Shown here: positions 1 to 9,143 of the stretch, in pieces
Layout: every line of letters starts with the position of its first letter
Position numbering within the stretch: position 1 is the stretch's first letter
Assembly (NCBI RefSeq): GCF_018398315.1
Contig: NZ_JAHBRW010000001.1
Span: forward strand, 492,001-556,000
Origin: Chelatococcus sp. YT9
Lineage (GTDB): Bacteria; Pseudomonadota; Alphaproteobacteria; Rhizobiales; Beijerinckiaceae
Reading direction: 5' to 3'
DNA: 64,000 nucleotides
Position numbers and translations under genes: made by a program
The notes under the pieces: generated by a model
The model's database searches: none
The model's input: only the letters and a program-made list of their open reading frames with translations
Told to the model about the DNA's origin: nothing

Positions 1-1373
1 TCCCGCAGATAGACATCCTGATAGTTGTTATTGGAGAAGGCCAGCGCGCCGGTCACCGTCAGGTTGCGTCGCAACGCGTGTTCCACCTCCGCCCCCGCCT
101 GGCTGACGATCACGCCGCTCGATCCGACGACAGATGTCTCCCCGATGCTGCTGCTCGCGCGCAGGCGCAGCTTGGTCAGCGGAGTAGCCGTCCAGACAAG
201 CGATGCCTCCCCGATGGGACCGTTGAGGTCCGCCAGCCGCGGGTCATCATAGACGCGATGCTCGAGCCCGGCGGCGACCTCACCGGTGACCGAACCCGAA
301 AGGTTGATGGCCGTGCCGACGCGCAGGCCTACGCCATTCGAATTGCGGGCATAGCCAGAGCTGTCGAAGTGCTCGTCATACCGGCGCTTGTCGAGCCGTC
401 CCTCGACAAAGGGAGTGAGGAACGGGCTGAGCTCATATCCTGTCCGCAAGCGAACGGCATATTGCGTGTAATTGCGATCTTCCTGGCTTATCGAGGTTCC
501 ATCGGCGAGTTTCGCGTTCCCATAGGTGCTGCGATCCACGTCCCCGTAGAGTCCGACAGTCAGGCGGTTGAAGGTGTGGACGAGCCCGAGTGTGCCGCCG
601 AAGCTCGTCGTGATCGGCTGATTGACGACGCCATTCGGCAGGTTGGGGTTGCCTGGCTGCTGCGTGGTGACCGCATAGCGCCCTTCACTTTCAATCTGTG
701 TCCCACGCAACACGTCAATCCGCAGGTTCACCCGGCCCGTCCCGGATGGCCTGTTGACATCGGTCATCCCGGGGAAAGCATCATAGGATCCCCGCAGCGT
801 GCCAGTGAGCGAATGGCGTAGCCAATCGGACTCGAGCTTGAGCTCTGCCATGGTGCGCACCATGGTCGAGCCCTTGACCCCCGTGGCAATCCTGCGCGGA
901 TTGCTGTCATAGCCGACGTCGGCTTCGATCGCAGGCAGCAGCTTGAGCCCGCCGAGCATCAGCCCGAGTTGCTCATAGGGGTCTATCGGCTGCTGGCGTC
1001 GGCGGCGTAGTGTCGGGTTGGAGCTTGCGGCCGATGCGCCGAGATCCGCATAGACACTCTCATGGACCCTTGGATTGGCGAGTGTCGTTGGCCGACGCGT
1101 ATTGGTGAAGCTGGACGCCTGAAGCGGACCGGAGCCCAAATCGCGGTTGTTCATCAACATCGGCGACGGGTCGAGAAACGGCGCGATCTGATCCGACGAT
1201 GGTGGGGGGAGCACAAACGGGCCCGAACTCCCACGCATGAGCTGGAAAGGCGCGTCGTTCTCACCGATACCCTGCGCCCGTACCGTTCCTGGAAAACCGG
1301 CGAGAGCAATGGCCGTCGCGATCAGAGGCTGTGCGATCGTGGTCACTCGAAGAAATCGGAGCCAATCACACAC
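1..1373 (-). CDS. Outer-membrane beta-barrel protein, partial (C terminus beyond left edge)
   Basis: The frame is open from a GTG at 1373 to the left edge, so about 457 codons of the N-terminal part are visible. A hydrophobic N-terminal stretch ending near TVRAQG (about residue 35) resembles a Sec signal peptide. A Pro/Ser-rich linker follows, then strand-like segments starting at GYDSNPRR and the late visible motif GAEVEHALRRNLTV, which fit outer-membrane beta-barrel proteins of the BBP2_2 type (inference from family resemblance). The cargo or role is unknown. The start is uncertain: TTG at 1382 and GTG at 1346 are alternatives, and no in-frame ATG precedes the signal peptide. Confidence 0.7.
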   Translation of the reverse strand, partial: MCDWLRFLRVTTIAQPLIATAIALAGFPGTVRAQGIGENDAPFQLMRGSSGPFVLPPPSSDQIAPFLDPSPMLMNNRDLGSGPLQASSFTNTRRPTTLANPRVHESVYADLGASAASSNPTLRRRRQQPIDPYEQLGLMLGGLKLLPAIEADVGYDSNPRRIATGVKGSTMVRTMAELKLESDWLRHSLTGTLRGSYDAFPGMTDVNRPSGTGRVNLRIDVLRGTQIESEGRYAVTTQQPGNPNLPNGVVNQPITTSFGGTLGLVHTFNRLTVGLYGDVDRSTYGNAKLADGTSISQEDRNYTQYAVRLRTGYELSPFLTPFVEGRLDKRRYDEHFDSSGYARNSNGVGLRVGTAINLSGSVTGEVAAGLEHRVYDDPRLADLNGPIGEASLVWTATPLTKLRLRASSSIGETSVVGSSGVIVSQAGAEVEHALRRNLTVTGALAFSNNNYQDVYLR

Positions 1374-1890
1374 CAAGATCAAGCGCTCGTCGCTGCATGA
1401 GACGGGACATGCGCGCGAGCCGACATAAGACGAAGACAACAAATGCCCGCGCCGCCTTCGCATGGTTAATGGAAGGCTAGGTCGTTAGGGTTAACATTTG
1501 GTAAGTAGGCCCTGGCGGCGAACGCGCGCCTTACGCCCGGTTTCTCTCAGAATATGCTGGCGATGACTGGCAGCCGGCAGACAGTCTGGGCGACCGGCTT
1601 GACATCTCCTCGGCGCAACTGCGGAAAAGCCGTTAGGCCGGTCGGCGTCCAGAACTTACCGCAGTGGGAAAGGAGGGGATCATCCCTGAAGCCTTAACGA
1701 GGCTGCGCGGGATTCTGGATCATGCCCCTCCAGGGAGAAGCCGCCGATCCTGAATAACGGCTGCCGGCGACCCGTGACCACCTCGCTCCCGTGGGCCCAA
1801 GCCTTCAAGGCTGCGGCTAGTCCCGGGCCAAGCCGTAGACTTGGACCCGGCACGCGGAGGTTGCCAACGGTCGGCCTAGATTTGTCCGTT
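1374..1890. other. Intergenic region without a recognised gene
   Basis: This 517-base stretch lies upstream of the leftward beta-barrel gene and downstream of the leftward stomatin-like gene. It must carry the promoter of the former (AT-richer stretch about 1435-1505) and any terminator of the latter. I see no convincing coding frame, tRNA or T-tailed hairpin. The short open frames here lack a ribosome binding site and family resemblance. Confidence 0.5.
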
Positions 1891-2856
1891 CTACGTCGGC
1901 GCGTCGCCGCTCCTGCGCCGCGCAGGACCAGTGGCGTCTTCAGCGAACACGCTCTTGGTGATTTCCGAGAGCCCCGCAAAGGTACCAACGAGCGAGGCGG
2001 CCTCGATCGGCAGGACCATCACCTTCTGATTGGGCGCGGTGGCGAGCGCCTTCAGGACATCGACATATTTTTCCGCGACGAGGAAATTGGCGGCGGCAAG
2101 ATCCCCACGAGTGATCGCATCACTGATCATCGTTGTAGCGCGCGCCTCTGCCTCGGCTTGCCGCTCACGACCCTCGGCCTCGCGGAACGCAGCTTCGCGC
2201 CGGCCCTCGGCGGCCAGAACCTGCGCCTGCTTCTGGCCCTCGGCACGCAGGATCTCGGCTTGCCGCTGCCCTTCGGCCTCCAGGACCGCCGCTCGCTTCT
2301 CGCGCTCGGCTTTCATCTGCCGCGCCATGGCGTCGGCAAGATCGACGGGCGGCTCGATATCCTTGATCTCGACGCGCGTGACCTTGACGCCCCAGGGCGA
2401 GGCGGCAGCATCAACCACCCGTAGCAATCTCTCGTTGATCTGGTCGCGATGGGAAAGGAGCCCGTCGAGGTCCAGGGAACCGACGACCGTCCGGATATTG
2501 GTCATCGTCAGGGTGAGGATCGCTTGGGAAAGGTTCGAGACCGCGTAGGAAGCGCGTGCGGCATCCAACACCTGATAGAAGGCGACCGCGTCCACCGTGA
2601 CGCCGGCGTTGTCGCGGGTGATCCCTTCCTGGCTTGGAATATCGAGCACCTGCTCCATCATGTTCACGCGGTGACCAATGGACTCGGCGTAGGGGATGAT
2701 GAGGCCGAGACCTGGCCCGAGGGACCGTGAATAACGCCCGAAACGTACGACGGTGTAGTTGTAACCCTGCGGAACCGTCCTTACGCCCAGCACAATCGTC
2801 AGGATGAGCAAAGCAATTAAGGCAATGGCAAAAATATCGTAGCCGAGCAACGGCAT
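1891..2856 (-). CDS. Stomatin/prohibitin-like SPFH membrane protein (QmcA type)
   Basis: The 321-residue protein has one N-terminal membrane segment (about residues 8-25), followed by an SPFH/band-7 domain starting at VPQGYNYTVVRFGRYSR. A long charged coiled region (about 180-240) repeats AEGQ/AEGR units. SPFH proteins form membrane-anchored oligomeric rings and scaffold microdomains or regulate proteases; the exact role here is unknown. The family is usually encoded next to an NfeD-type protein, but none is visible downstream (leftward) or upstream. The Ala/Arg-rich C-terminal tail is short. Confidence 0.9.
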   Translation of the reverse strand: MPLLGYDIFAIALIALLILTIVLGVRTVPQGYNYTVVRFGRYSRSLGPGLGLIIPYAESIGHRVNMMEQVLDIPSQEGITRDNAGVTVDAVAFYQVLDAARASYAVSNLSQAILTLTMTNIRTVVGSLDLDGLLSHRDQINERLLRVVDAAASPWGVKVTRVEIKDIEPPVDLADAMARQMKAEREKRAAVLEAEGQRQAEILRAEGQKQAQVLAAEGRREAAFREAEGRERQAEAEARATTMISDAITRGDLAAANFLVAEKYVDVLKALATAPNQKVMVLPIEAASLVGTFAGLSEITKSVFAEDATGPARRRSGDAPT

Positions 2857-3059
2857 GGCGATCCCCCTTCGAGGCTATCCCGAGGGAGTGTCGACCAAAC
2901 GTTTTCCGCGCACAAGTCATGATATGCACGCGAAAGTAGTCGTCGTGGGTCATGCTGAGCAAAGGGTTTCGGAGAGCCCTCCGTTTTCGCGACGACCGTC
3001 GCCTGTCGCTACCGACACTGATTGAGGCTTAGCGCACGGAACATCCAAGCTGACCTGCC

Positions 3060-4121
3060 TCAGTCTGCGGCAGGCCCGATCCATCCCTGAAGCTCACGGA
3101 TCGCGATATGGCTGATCACCCTCATCCCCTCGGGCGAGTCGTTGAGACAGGGAATGGCAGCGAATTTTTCACCGCCATGGTGATGGAAGATCTCGCCGTT
3201 CTCGCCCGCGATCTCTTCGAGGGTTTCGAGGCAATCGACAGAGAAACCGGGCATGACAACCGCCAGCCGCTTGACGCCGCGCTGGGCGAGCGCCTGCACC
3301 GTCGCGTCCGTATAGGGCTGAAGCCATTCCGCGCGACCAAAACGTGACTGGAAGCTCATCATGAACTCGTCGGCCGAGAGGCCCATGGCTTCCCGCATCA
3401 GCCGCCACGTTTTCACACACTGGCAGTGATAGGGATCGCCCTTCATCATGTATTCTTTTGGAATGCCGTGGAAAGAGGCGAGGATGACCTCGGGCTCGAA
3501 ATCGAGCGCCGCGATGCTTTGCCTGAGCCCAGCAACGGCGGCCTCTATATAAACCGGATCATCATAGTAGGGTGGCGCGACCCGCAGACTTGGTTGCCAT
3601 CGCATCTGCATCAGGGCCTCGAAAGCCTTGTCGCAGGCAGTCGCTGTCGTCGCTGCCGCATATTGCGGATAGAGCGGGACCAGGAGAATGCGATCGCAGC
3701 CCTGCTCCTGAAGGGATGTCAGAGCCGCTTTCATGGAGGGATGTCCGTAACGCATCCCCCATTCCACCACGATGCGGTCATCGAGCTGCGACAGCGTCTC
3801 CTGCAACTTCGTTGCTTGCGAGCGCGTGATGGTCTTCAGCGGGGACTCGTTCAACGCCTTGTTCCAGATCGTCTCGTAATCCTTGCCCTTGCGGCCGGGA
3901 CGGGTCGTCAAGACGATCCCATTCAGGATGAACCACCAGAGAAGACGCGGTGTCTCGATGACGCGGCGATCTGAGAGGAACTCCTTGAGGTAACGGCGCA
4001 TCGACCAATAATCGGTCGCCTCCGGCGTACCGAGATTGGCGATAAGCACACCAATGCGACGCGGACTGATCGCCGGATGATCCAGGGGGCGGGGGGATGC
4101 CGTGGCAACCGGTTTGTCCAA
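3060..4121 (-). CDS. hemH: Ferrochelatase
   Basis: This cytosolic enzyme inserts Fe(II) into protoporphyrin IX in the last step of heme synthesis. The 353-residue protein matches the usual length. It has the N-terminal IGVLIANLGTPEATDYWS signature, the catalytic histidine in ASFHGIPKEY (His218) and the acidic helix CLETLEEI carrying the conserved glutamate (Glu299). The stop lies about 200 bases from the stomatin-like gene, so the two could be separate units. The 290-base region upstream (4122-4412) contains the presumed promoter and no gene. No iron-responsive operator is recognised with confidence. Confidence 0.97.
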   Translation of the reverse strand: MDKPVATASPRPLDHPAISPRRIGVLIANLGTPEATDYWSMRRYLKEFLSDRRVIETPRLLWWFILNGIVLTTRPGRKGKDYETIWNKALNESPLKTITRSQATKLQETLSQLDDRIVVEWGMRYGHPSMKAALTSLQEQGCDRILLVPLYPQYAAATTATACDKAFEALMQMRWQPSLRVAPPYYDDPVYIEAAVAGLRQSIAALDFEPEVILASFHGIPKEYMMKGDPYHCQCVKTWRLMREAMGLSADEFMMSFQSRFGRAEWLQPYTDATVQALAQRGVKRLAVVMPGFSVDCLETLEEIAGENGEIFHHHGGEKFAAIPCLNDSPEGMRVISHIAIRELQGWIGPAAD

Positions 4122-4412
4122 ACGATCCTCCGTCGGTCACGATAGCTTTGCATTGAACCAATCAAAACCCATCAACCTGATCGATTCCTACAAGTCAAAG
4201 CCAGATTGATCGGTCGTTCAGCCATGATGCTCAGGTCAGATGTCGTGGCGCGGAGAACAACTGGACAAACTGCCACAGCAGCGTCCTCTCGACGGCGGCT
4301 GTCGTCGACTTACCGCTGGAGGAGCTCCAGAATGGGTTGAAGACATCCACTCTTCAGACAGTTTGAGCAGTTGGGCACGCCGGCTGCGTTATCGTTCCCG
4401 CGGTCACAAGAC

Positions 4413-5168
4413 CTACGCGACACCGCCTGTCGTGACTTCCGCTCCGTCCAGCCGATCACAAACTCGAGATCCACCAACCACGGCCGAAAAGCTCGCCTCA
4501 AGCGACATCAGCGACATGTTCAGGTGCGCGACAAGGTCTTGAGGGGAAAGACTCCTGCGCTCCCGCCAGGGTGCGGGGCCGCGGGCGAGGGCCGGATATT
4601 TCCCAAGGGGGAGGTCCACCGAGGTGTAACGGGGATCGAGATCAACCGTGAGCAATCCAGCGAAGAGGCGCGGGATAGCGCCAAGCCCGCGCATCAGTCC
4701 ACCCGTATTGTCGAGCGAGAAGGACGTGCCCGCCTCCATCAGACAAAAATGATGGTTCTCGAACAATCCTTGGCGCTCTTGGGGATCATCGTCGAAATGG
4801 AGGCCGCCAACATTTGTCCCGAACGCATCGGCGAGGGTCCGCGCCTTTGAAATCCCGACGCTCTCCCGTCCGAAAATAAAAAACCGCGAGCCGTGGAAGT
4901 CTGCGATCAAAGTATCGCCGCCTGGATTTGCTTTCAGGCTATGGAATATCGTCTGTGCATATTGTCGCGACGTTATGCAAACGGCAAGGCCGTTGCCGCA
5001 TAGCGCCCGGACTAAGCCGATCAGCAACGGACCGTTCTGAAAGGCAACGAGGCCAAGCCGGGGATCGCCCTCTAAAAGGGGCGCATCGATTCCACAGTCG
5101 GTCCACGTGTGGAGCCTTGTCACCGTGAGATCGAAATCAAACGAAACGAACCCCAATCCATCCGGCAT
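4413..5168 (-). CDS. HAD-superfamily phosphatase-like protein of unknown substrate
   Basis: The 251-residue protein carries HAD motif I as FDFDLTVT (Asp11, Asp13, Thr15), a motif II-like CITSR (about 64-68), a possible motif III lysine in SKARTLADAF and an acidic motif IV HFDDDP. The phosphohydrolase core is therefore complete by eye. The last 100 residues or so match nothing I recognise and may be a lineage-specific cap or tail. The gene stands alone between hemH and the large oxidoreductase gene and may be recently acquired. The upstream 5169-5334 stretch is comparatively AT-rich. Confidence 0.65.
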   Translation of the reverse strand: MPDGLGFVSFDFDLTVTRLHTWTDCGIDAPLLEGDPRLGLVAFQNGPLLIGLVRALCGNGLAVCITSRQYAQTIFHSLKANPGGDTLIADFHGSRFFIFGRESVGISKARTLADAFGTNVGGLHFDDDPQERQGLFENHHFCLMEAGTSFSLDNTGGLMRGLGAIPRLFAGLLTVDLDPRYTSVDLPLGKYPALARGPAPWRERRSLSPQDLVAHLNMSLMSLEASFSAVVGGSRVCDRLDGAEVTTGGVA

Positions 5169-5334
5169 CGGCGCATCCAGACTCAGTTCGCGGTGAACAC
5201 TCGCGACCTATACCGCAATACTACACATAAGCGCTTGGCGACGCCACGAACCCTTCGGTTCGAAAGTTCATCCACCTTGCGTCGGATCTTGCCGCGGTGT
5301 GACCTCCCGATCAGAAGCTAAATGGTGTGGGCCT

Positions 5335-8300
5335 CTATTCCGCCGCCACGGCGAGCGGCGGCACGCCCGTGCGGAACCGCTCCAGCAACTCCGCCTCCTC
5401 CCGCTTTGCTGCCACGAGATGCCGCTGCTTGATATGCCCGAAGCCGCGGATCTTCTCGGGGATGGATGCCAGCGCCACGGCAAGCGCATGATTGCCGGCA
5501 TCAAGCTTCTCGAGCACTTCGTCGAGAAGCGCCTCGTAGTCCTTGATGAGCTGGCGCTCGGTGCGCCGCTCTTCTGTTCGACCAAAGGGATCGAAGGCTG
5601 TGCCGCGCAACCCCTTGCAGGCTGCAAGGGCCCTGAATAGCGGCAGCATCCACGGGCCGAACGTCATCTTGCGCGGCCGGCCATGCGCATCCTTCGGAGC
5701 CAGGATAGGTGGCGCCAAATGGAACTCGAGCCGGATCTTGTCACCAGCGAAGGTGGAGGCAAGCTGCCGAGCGAAATTGCCGTCGCTGTAGAGACGCGCC
5801 ACCTCGTACTCGTCCTTGTAGGCCATGAGCTTGAAGAGATAGCGGGCAACCGCCTCCGTGAGGGCGGTGGAGGACGTGATCTCGGCCTCCCGCACTCTCA
5901 CCCGCTCGACCAGGCGGCCGTAGCGCGCCGCATAGGCATTGTTCTGGTAGCCGATGAGAAAAACGATCCGCCGGTCGATGATCTCGTCCAGTGAGTGTGA
6001 CAGATGGCGGACCGGCGTCGGTTCATGGGCCTTGGCGACCAGCGCGCCGACGGCCTCCGGCTCGCAGACCGCCCGCCGCCCCCAGCGGAAGGCGGCGAGG
6101 TTCATCTCAACCGCCTCGCCGTTCAGCGTGATGGCCTTTTCCAGCGCCTCGGCGGACACCGGTATCTTGCCGTGCTGATACGCGAAGCCGAGCATGAACA
6201 TGTTGGCGGCGATCGAGTTGCCCAATACCGCGACCGCGATGGCATTGGCATCGACGAAATAGGCCCCCCTTCCGCCCGTCGCTTCGGCGATGGCGCGTTT
6301 GATGCGCTCGACCGGCAGGACATAGTCAGCATTGCGCGTGAAATCGCCGGGGTGCACCTCCGCGGTGTTCACCATCAGCGCGGTCTCACCCTTGGCGACG
6401 GCCGCCAGCACTTTCTTCGAGCCGGTCACGACGAGATCGCAACCGAGAACCAGGTCAGCCTCGCCCGCGAAAACGCGGATGGCGTGAATGTCCTCCGGCG
6501 CAGCGGCCAGGCGGACATGGCTGTAGACCGCCCCACCCTTCTGGGCGAGCCCCGCCATGTCGATCATGCCGCAGCCGCGCCCCTCCAGATGCGCCGCCAT
6601 GCCAAGCAGGGCACCGATGGTGACGACGCCGGAGCCCCCGACGCCCGTCACGATAATGTTGTAGGGCTTGTGGCCAAGTTCCGGCCGCACAGGGTCCGGC
6701 AGACGCGCTTCCCAGCCATCGTGCAGACCGTCCTGCGCCGCGGCGGCAGGAAGTTCCGCCTTGCGCAGGGTCGCCCCATGCACCGAAACGAAGGAAGGGC
6801 AGAAGCCCTTCACGCAGGAAAAATCCTTGTTGCAGGTGGACTGGTCGATCACACGCTTGCGCCCGAACTCCGTCATCTGCGGCTGCACCGACACACAGTT
6901 GGAAGCGACGCTGCAATCGCCACAGCCTTCGCAGACGAGTTCGTTGATGATGACGCGCCGGTCGGGATCGGGATAGGTACCTTTCTTGCGGCGCCGGCGC
7001 TTCTCAGCAGCACATGTCTGATCGAAGATCAGGACAGAAACGCCGGGCACTTCCGCCAACTCCCGCTGCACCGCGTCGAGATCGTCGCGATGGTGGCGCG
7101 TCATGCCGGCTGGCCAGTGCATCGACGGGGGATATTTGTCGGGCTCGTCCGAGACCAGGGCGATCCGGCTCACCCCTTCTGCGCGCACCTCAGCCGCGAT
7201 CCTGTCGACGGTGAGGTTTCCTTCCACATTCTGGCCGCCCGTCATGGCGACAGCGTCATTGAAGAGGATCTTGTAGGTTACATTGGTTTTTGTCGCGAGC
7301 GCGAAGCGCAGCGCCAGGATTCCGGAATGCTGGTAGGTGCCGTCACCGAGGTTCTGGAAAACGTGCTTGCGCTTGGAGAAGGGCGCCTCGCCGATCCAGT
7401 TGGCACCCTCGCCGCCCATCTGGGTCACACCTTCCGTCGAGCGGTCCATCCACTGCACCATGTAATGGCAGCCGATGCCGGCGTAGGCGCGCATGCCCTC
7501 AGGCACGACAGTCGAGGAATTATGCGGGCAGCCCGAGCAAAAATGAGGCGTTCGCGTGCCGGCATCCGCCGTCTCTGCCAGGATCCGCTGGGCGTCGCGG
7601 ATGTGGGCGACGCGGGCGGCCAGCTCTTCGCTGGGATGATAACGCAGCACACGTTCGCCTATCGCGATCGCGATATCGTTGGGATCGAGCGCGCCTTTCA
7701 CCGGGAACAGCCAATTGCCCGCCTCGTCCTTCTTGCCGACACAGATCGGCTGATTGGCGGAGCCGTAAAGCTCCTCCCGCACCTGCACCTCGATGAGGGA
7801 GCGCTTCTCCTCGACGACGATGATGAGGTCGAGCCCCCGCGCGAAATCGATGAGCTCCTGCCGGCCGATCGGCCAAGGGCAGGCGATCTTGTAGAGGCGG
7901 ATGCCGAGATCATTGGCGCGCACCTCGTCAATGCCGAGGTCGTCGAAGGCCTGGCGGACGTCGAGATAGCTCTTGCCGACGGTAACAATGCCGATTTTGG
8001 GGCTACGTCCCCCCGACGTGATGATGCGATTGAGGCCGTTGGCCCGGATGAACGCGAGAGCAGCGTCCCGCTTGAACTCATGCAGCCGCGCTTCCTGTTC
8101 CAGGATCTTGTCGAAGGGGCGTATATTCAATCCGCCCGGCGGCAGGGCGAAGTCCTCGGGGATGACGATGCCGAGCCGCTCTAGCGAACCATCTACCACC
8201 GCGGTCGATTCCACCGTGTCCTTGACGCCTTTCAGCGCGACCCAGGTGCCCGCGAAGCGGCTCATGGCAAACCCATAAAGCCCGTAATCGAGAATTTCCT

Positions 8301-8910
8301 GCACACCCGCGGGATTGAGGATCGGGATCATGGTGTCGACGAAGAGAAACTCCGTCTGGTGCGCCACGGTCGAACTCTCAGCCGTGTGGTCGTCACCCAT
8401 CAGCGCGATCGCGCCCCCATGCCGTGACGTACCGGCCATATTGGCGTGGCGAAACACATCGCCTGAGCGATCGACGCCTGGCCCCTTGCCGTACCAGAGC
8501 GTGAACACGCCGTCGAATTTGCCGTCGCCGCGCATCTCAGCCTGCTGTGTTCCCCAGCAGGCAGTGGCGGCGAGATCCTCATTCAGGCCCGGCTGAAATA
8601 CGACGTCGGCAGCTTTCAGCGCCCGTGCAGCCCGCGCGAACTGCAAATCGAGTCCACCGAGAGGCGAGCCCCGATAGCCGGAAACGAAACCAGCTGTGTT
8701 CAGCCCCGCTCGCCTGTCGCGCTCCTTCTGCATCAGCATCAGACGCACGATGGCCTGCGTTCCGGTGATGAACACGCGGTCCTTCGTCAGATCATATTTG
8801 TCGTCGAGATGGACATCGTTGAGGCGCACGGCCAAGCTATTCGCAGGATCATGGGCCTTCTCGCCCCCCCTCTGCGACCCGGTGCCATGAGACATGAAAT
8901 CATGCGTCAT
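5335..8910 (-). CDS. Indolepyruvate ferredoxin oxidoreductase, fused aerobic-type protein
   Basis: This thiamine-diphosphate and iron-sulfur enzyme oxidatively decarboxylates aryl-pyruvates from aromatic amino acid breakdown to acyl-CoA. The single 1191-residue chain fuses the alpha-like N half, the TPP-binding region (FCSGCPHNSS onward, about 480-620), a cysteine-rich Fe-S region (CEGCGDCSVASNC, then CNKDFSCVKGFC), a gamma-like domain starting at NIIVTGVGGSGVV and a long C-terminal domain typical of this fused class. The ATG at 8910 is preferred over one at 9015 because AGGAGG lies seven bases upstream. A 23-bp inverted repeat at 8976-8998 may be its operator. Confidence 0.93.
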   Translation of the reverse strand: MTHDFMSHGTGSQRGGEKAHDPANSLAVRLNDVHLDDKYDLTKDRVFITGTQAIVRLMLMQKERDRRAGLNTAGFVSGYRGSPLGGLDLQFARAARALKAADVVFQPGLNEDLAATACWGTQQAEMRGDGKFDGVFTLWYGKGPGVDRSGDVFRHANMAGTSRHGGAIALMGDDHTAESSTVAHQTEFLFVDTMIPILNPAGVQEILDYGLYGFAMSRFAGTWVALKGVKDTVESTAVVDGSLERLGIVIPEDFALPPGGLNIRPFDKILEQEARLHEFKRDAALAFIRANGLNRIITSGGRSPKIGIVTVGKSYLDVRQAFDDLGIDEVRANDLGIRLYKIACPWPIGRQELIDFARGLDLIIVVEEKRSLIEVQVREELYGSANQPICVGKKDEAGNWLFPVKGALDPNDIAIAIGERVLRYHPSEELAARVAHIRDAQRILAETADAGTRTPHFCSGCPHNSSTVVPEGMRAYAGIGCHYMVQWMDRSTEGVTQMGGEGANWIGEAPFSKRKHVFQNLGDGTYQHSGILALRFALATKTNVTYKILFNDAVAMTGGQNVEGNLTVDRIAAEVRAEGVSRIALVSDEPDKYPPSMHWPAGMTRHHRDDLDAVQRELAEVPGVSVLIFDQTCAAEKRRRRKKGTYPDPDRRVIINELVCEGCGDCSVASNCVSVQPQMTEFGRKRVIDQSTCNKDFSCVKGFCPSFVSVHGATLRKAELPAAAAQDGLHDGWEARLPDPVRPELGHKPYNIIVTGVGGSGVVTIGALLGMAAHLEGRGCGMIDMAGLAQKGGAVYSHVRLAAAPEDIHAIRVFAGEADLVLGCDLVVTGSKKVLAAVAKGETALMVNTAEVHPGDFTRNADYVLPVERIKRAIAEATGGRGAYFVDANAIAVAVLGNSIAANMFMLGFAYQHGKIPVSAEALEKAITLNGEAVEMNLAAFRWGRRAVCEPEAVGALVAKAHEPTPVRHLSHSLDEIIDRRIVFLIGYQNNAYAARYGRLVERVRVREAEITSSTALTEAVARYLFKLMAYKDEYEVARLYSDGNFARQLASTFAGDKIRLEFHLAPPILAPKDAHGRPRKMTFGPWMLPLFRALAACKGLRGTAFDPFGRTEERRTERQLIKDYEALLDEVLEKLDAGNHALAVALASIPEKIRGFGHIKQRHLVAAKREEAELLERFRTGVPPLAVAAE

Positions 8911-8975
8911 GTTTGATCCTCCTGCGTCTTCACGAGACGCCGACGATGCCGGATTGGTTCCGATCTTGCGTCGGA

Positions 8976-8998
8976 TTACGTCAGTAACGCTGACATAA
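8976..8998. promoter_or_regulatory. Inverted repeat TTA-n-GTCAG-N5-CTGAC-n-TAA, possible operator
   Basis: The arms GTCAG (8980-8984) and CTGAC (8990-8994), with flanking TTA and TAA, pair in 8 of 9 positions around a 5-base centre. The element lies 66-88 bases upstream of the oxidoreductase start, in the region shared with the divergent nickel/cobalt genes. Its size and spacing suit a dimeric TetR- or MerR-class repressor. No cognate regulator gene is adjacent, so the assignment is inference. Confidence 0.45.
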
Positions 8999-9094
8999 AA
9001 TCCCCGACCCGTCAATCATAACAGATGAGGAGTAAACGGTGACGAAACAAGGCTCTCGGGGGTTTTGACAATCTCGTCTTGCTTTCGCCGCACT

Positions 9095-9111
9095 GAAAGG
9101 CAAAGCCTTTC
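9095..9111. repeat. Short perfect hairpin in the leader of the DUF1007 gene
   Basis: GAAAGGC-AAA-GCCTTTC forms a perfect 7-bp stem with a 3-base loop, 33 bases before the DUF1007 start codon. It could be a leader hairpin or an operator. Nothing else supports a function. Confidence 0.35.
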
Positions 9112-9143
9112 TGCACATCGCAATCGGCCATACAGGACAGTTG

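Noticed and set aside
78-821. 247-codon plus-strand frame at the left edge
   Set aside because: It lies antisense to the beta-barrel protein, whose frame continues through the whole interval and has a signal peptide.
5230-5275. GGTTCGAAAG resembling the T-arm of a tRNA
   Set aside because: No flanking acceptor stem, D-arm or anticodon arm could be assembled; no tRNA is supported anywhere in the window.
6004-8184. A 726-codon open frame on the plus strand opposite the indolepyruvate oxidoreductase gene
   Set aside because: It mirrors the high third-position GC of the real gene on the other strand. It is rich in Arg, Asp and His, has no family resemblance and no ribosome binding site.
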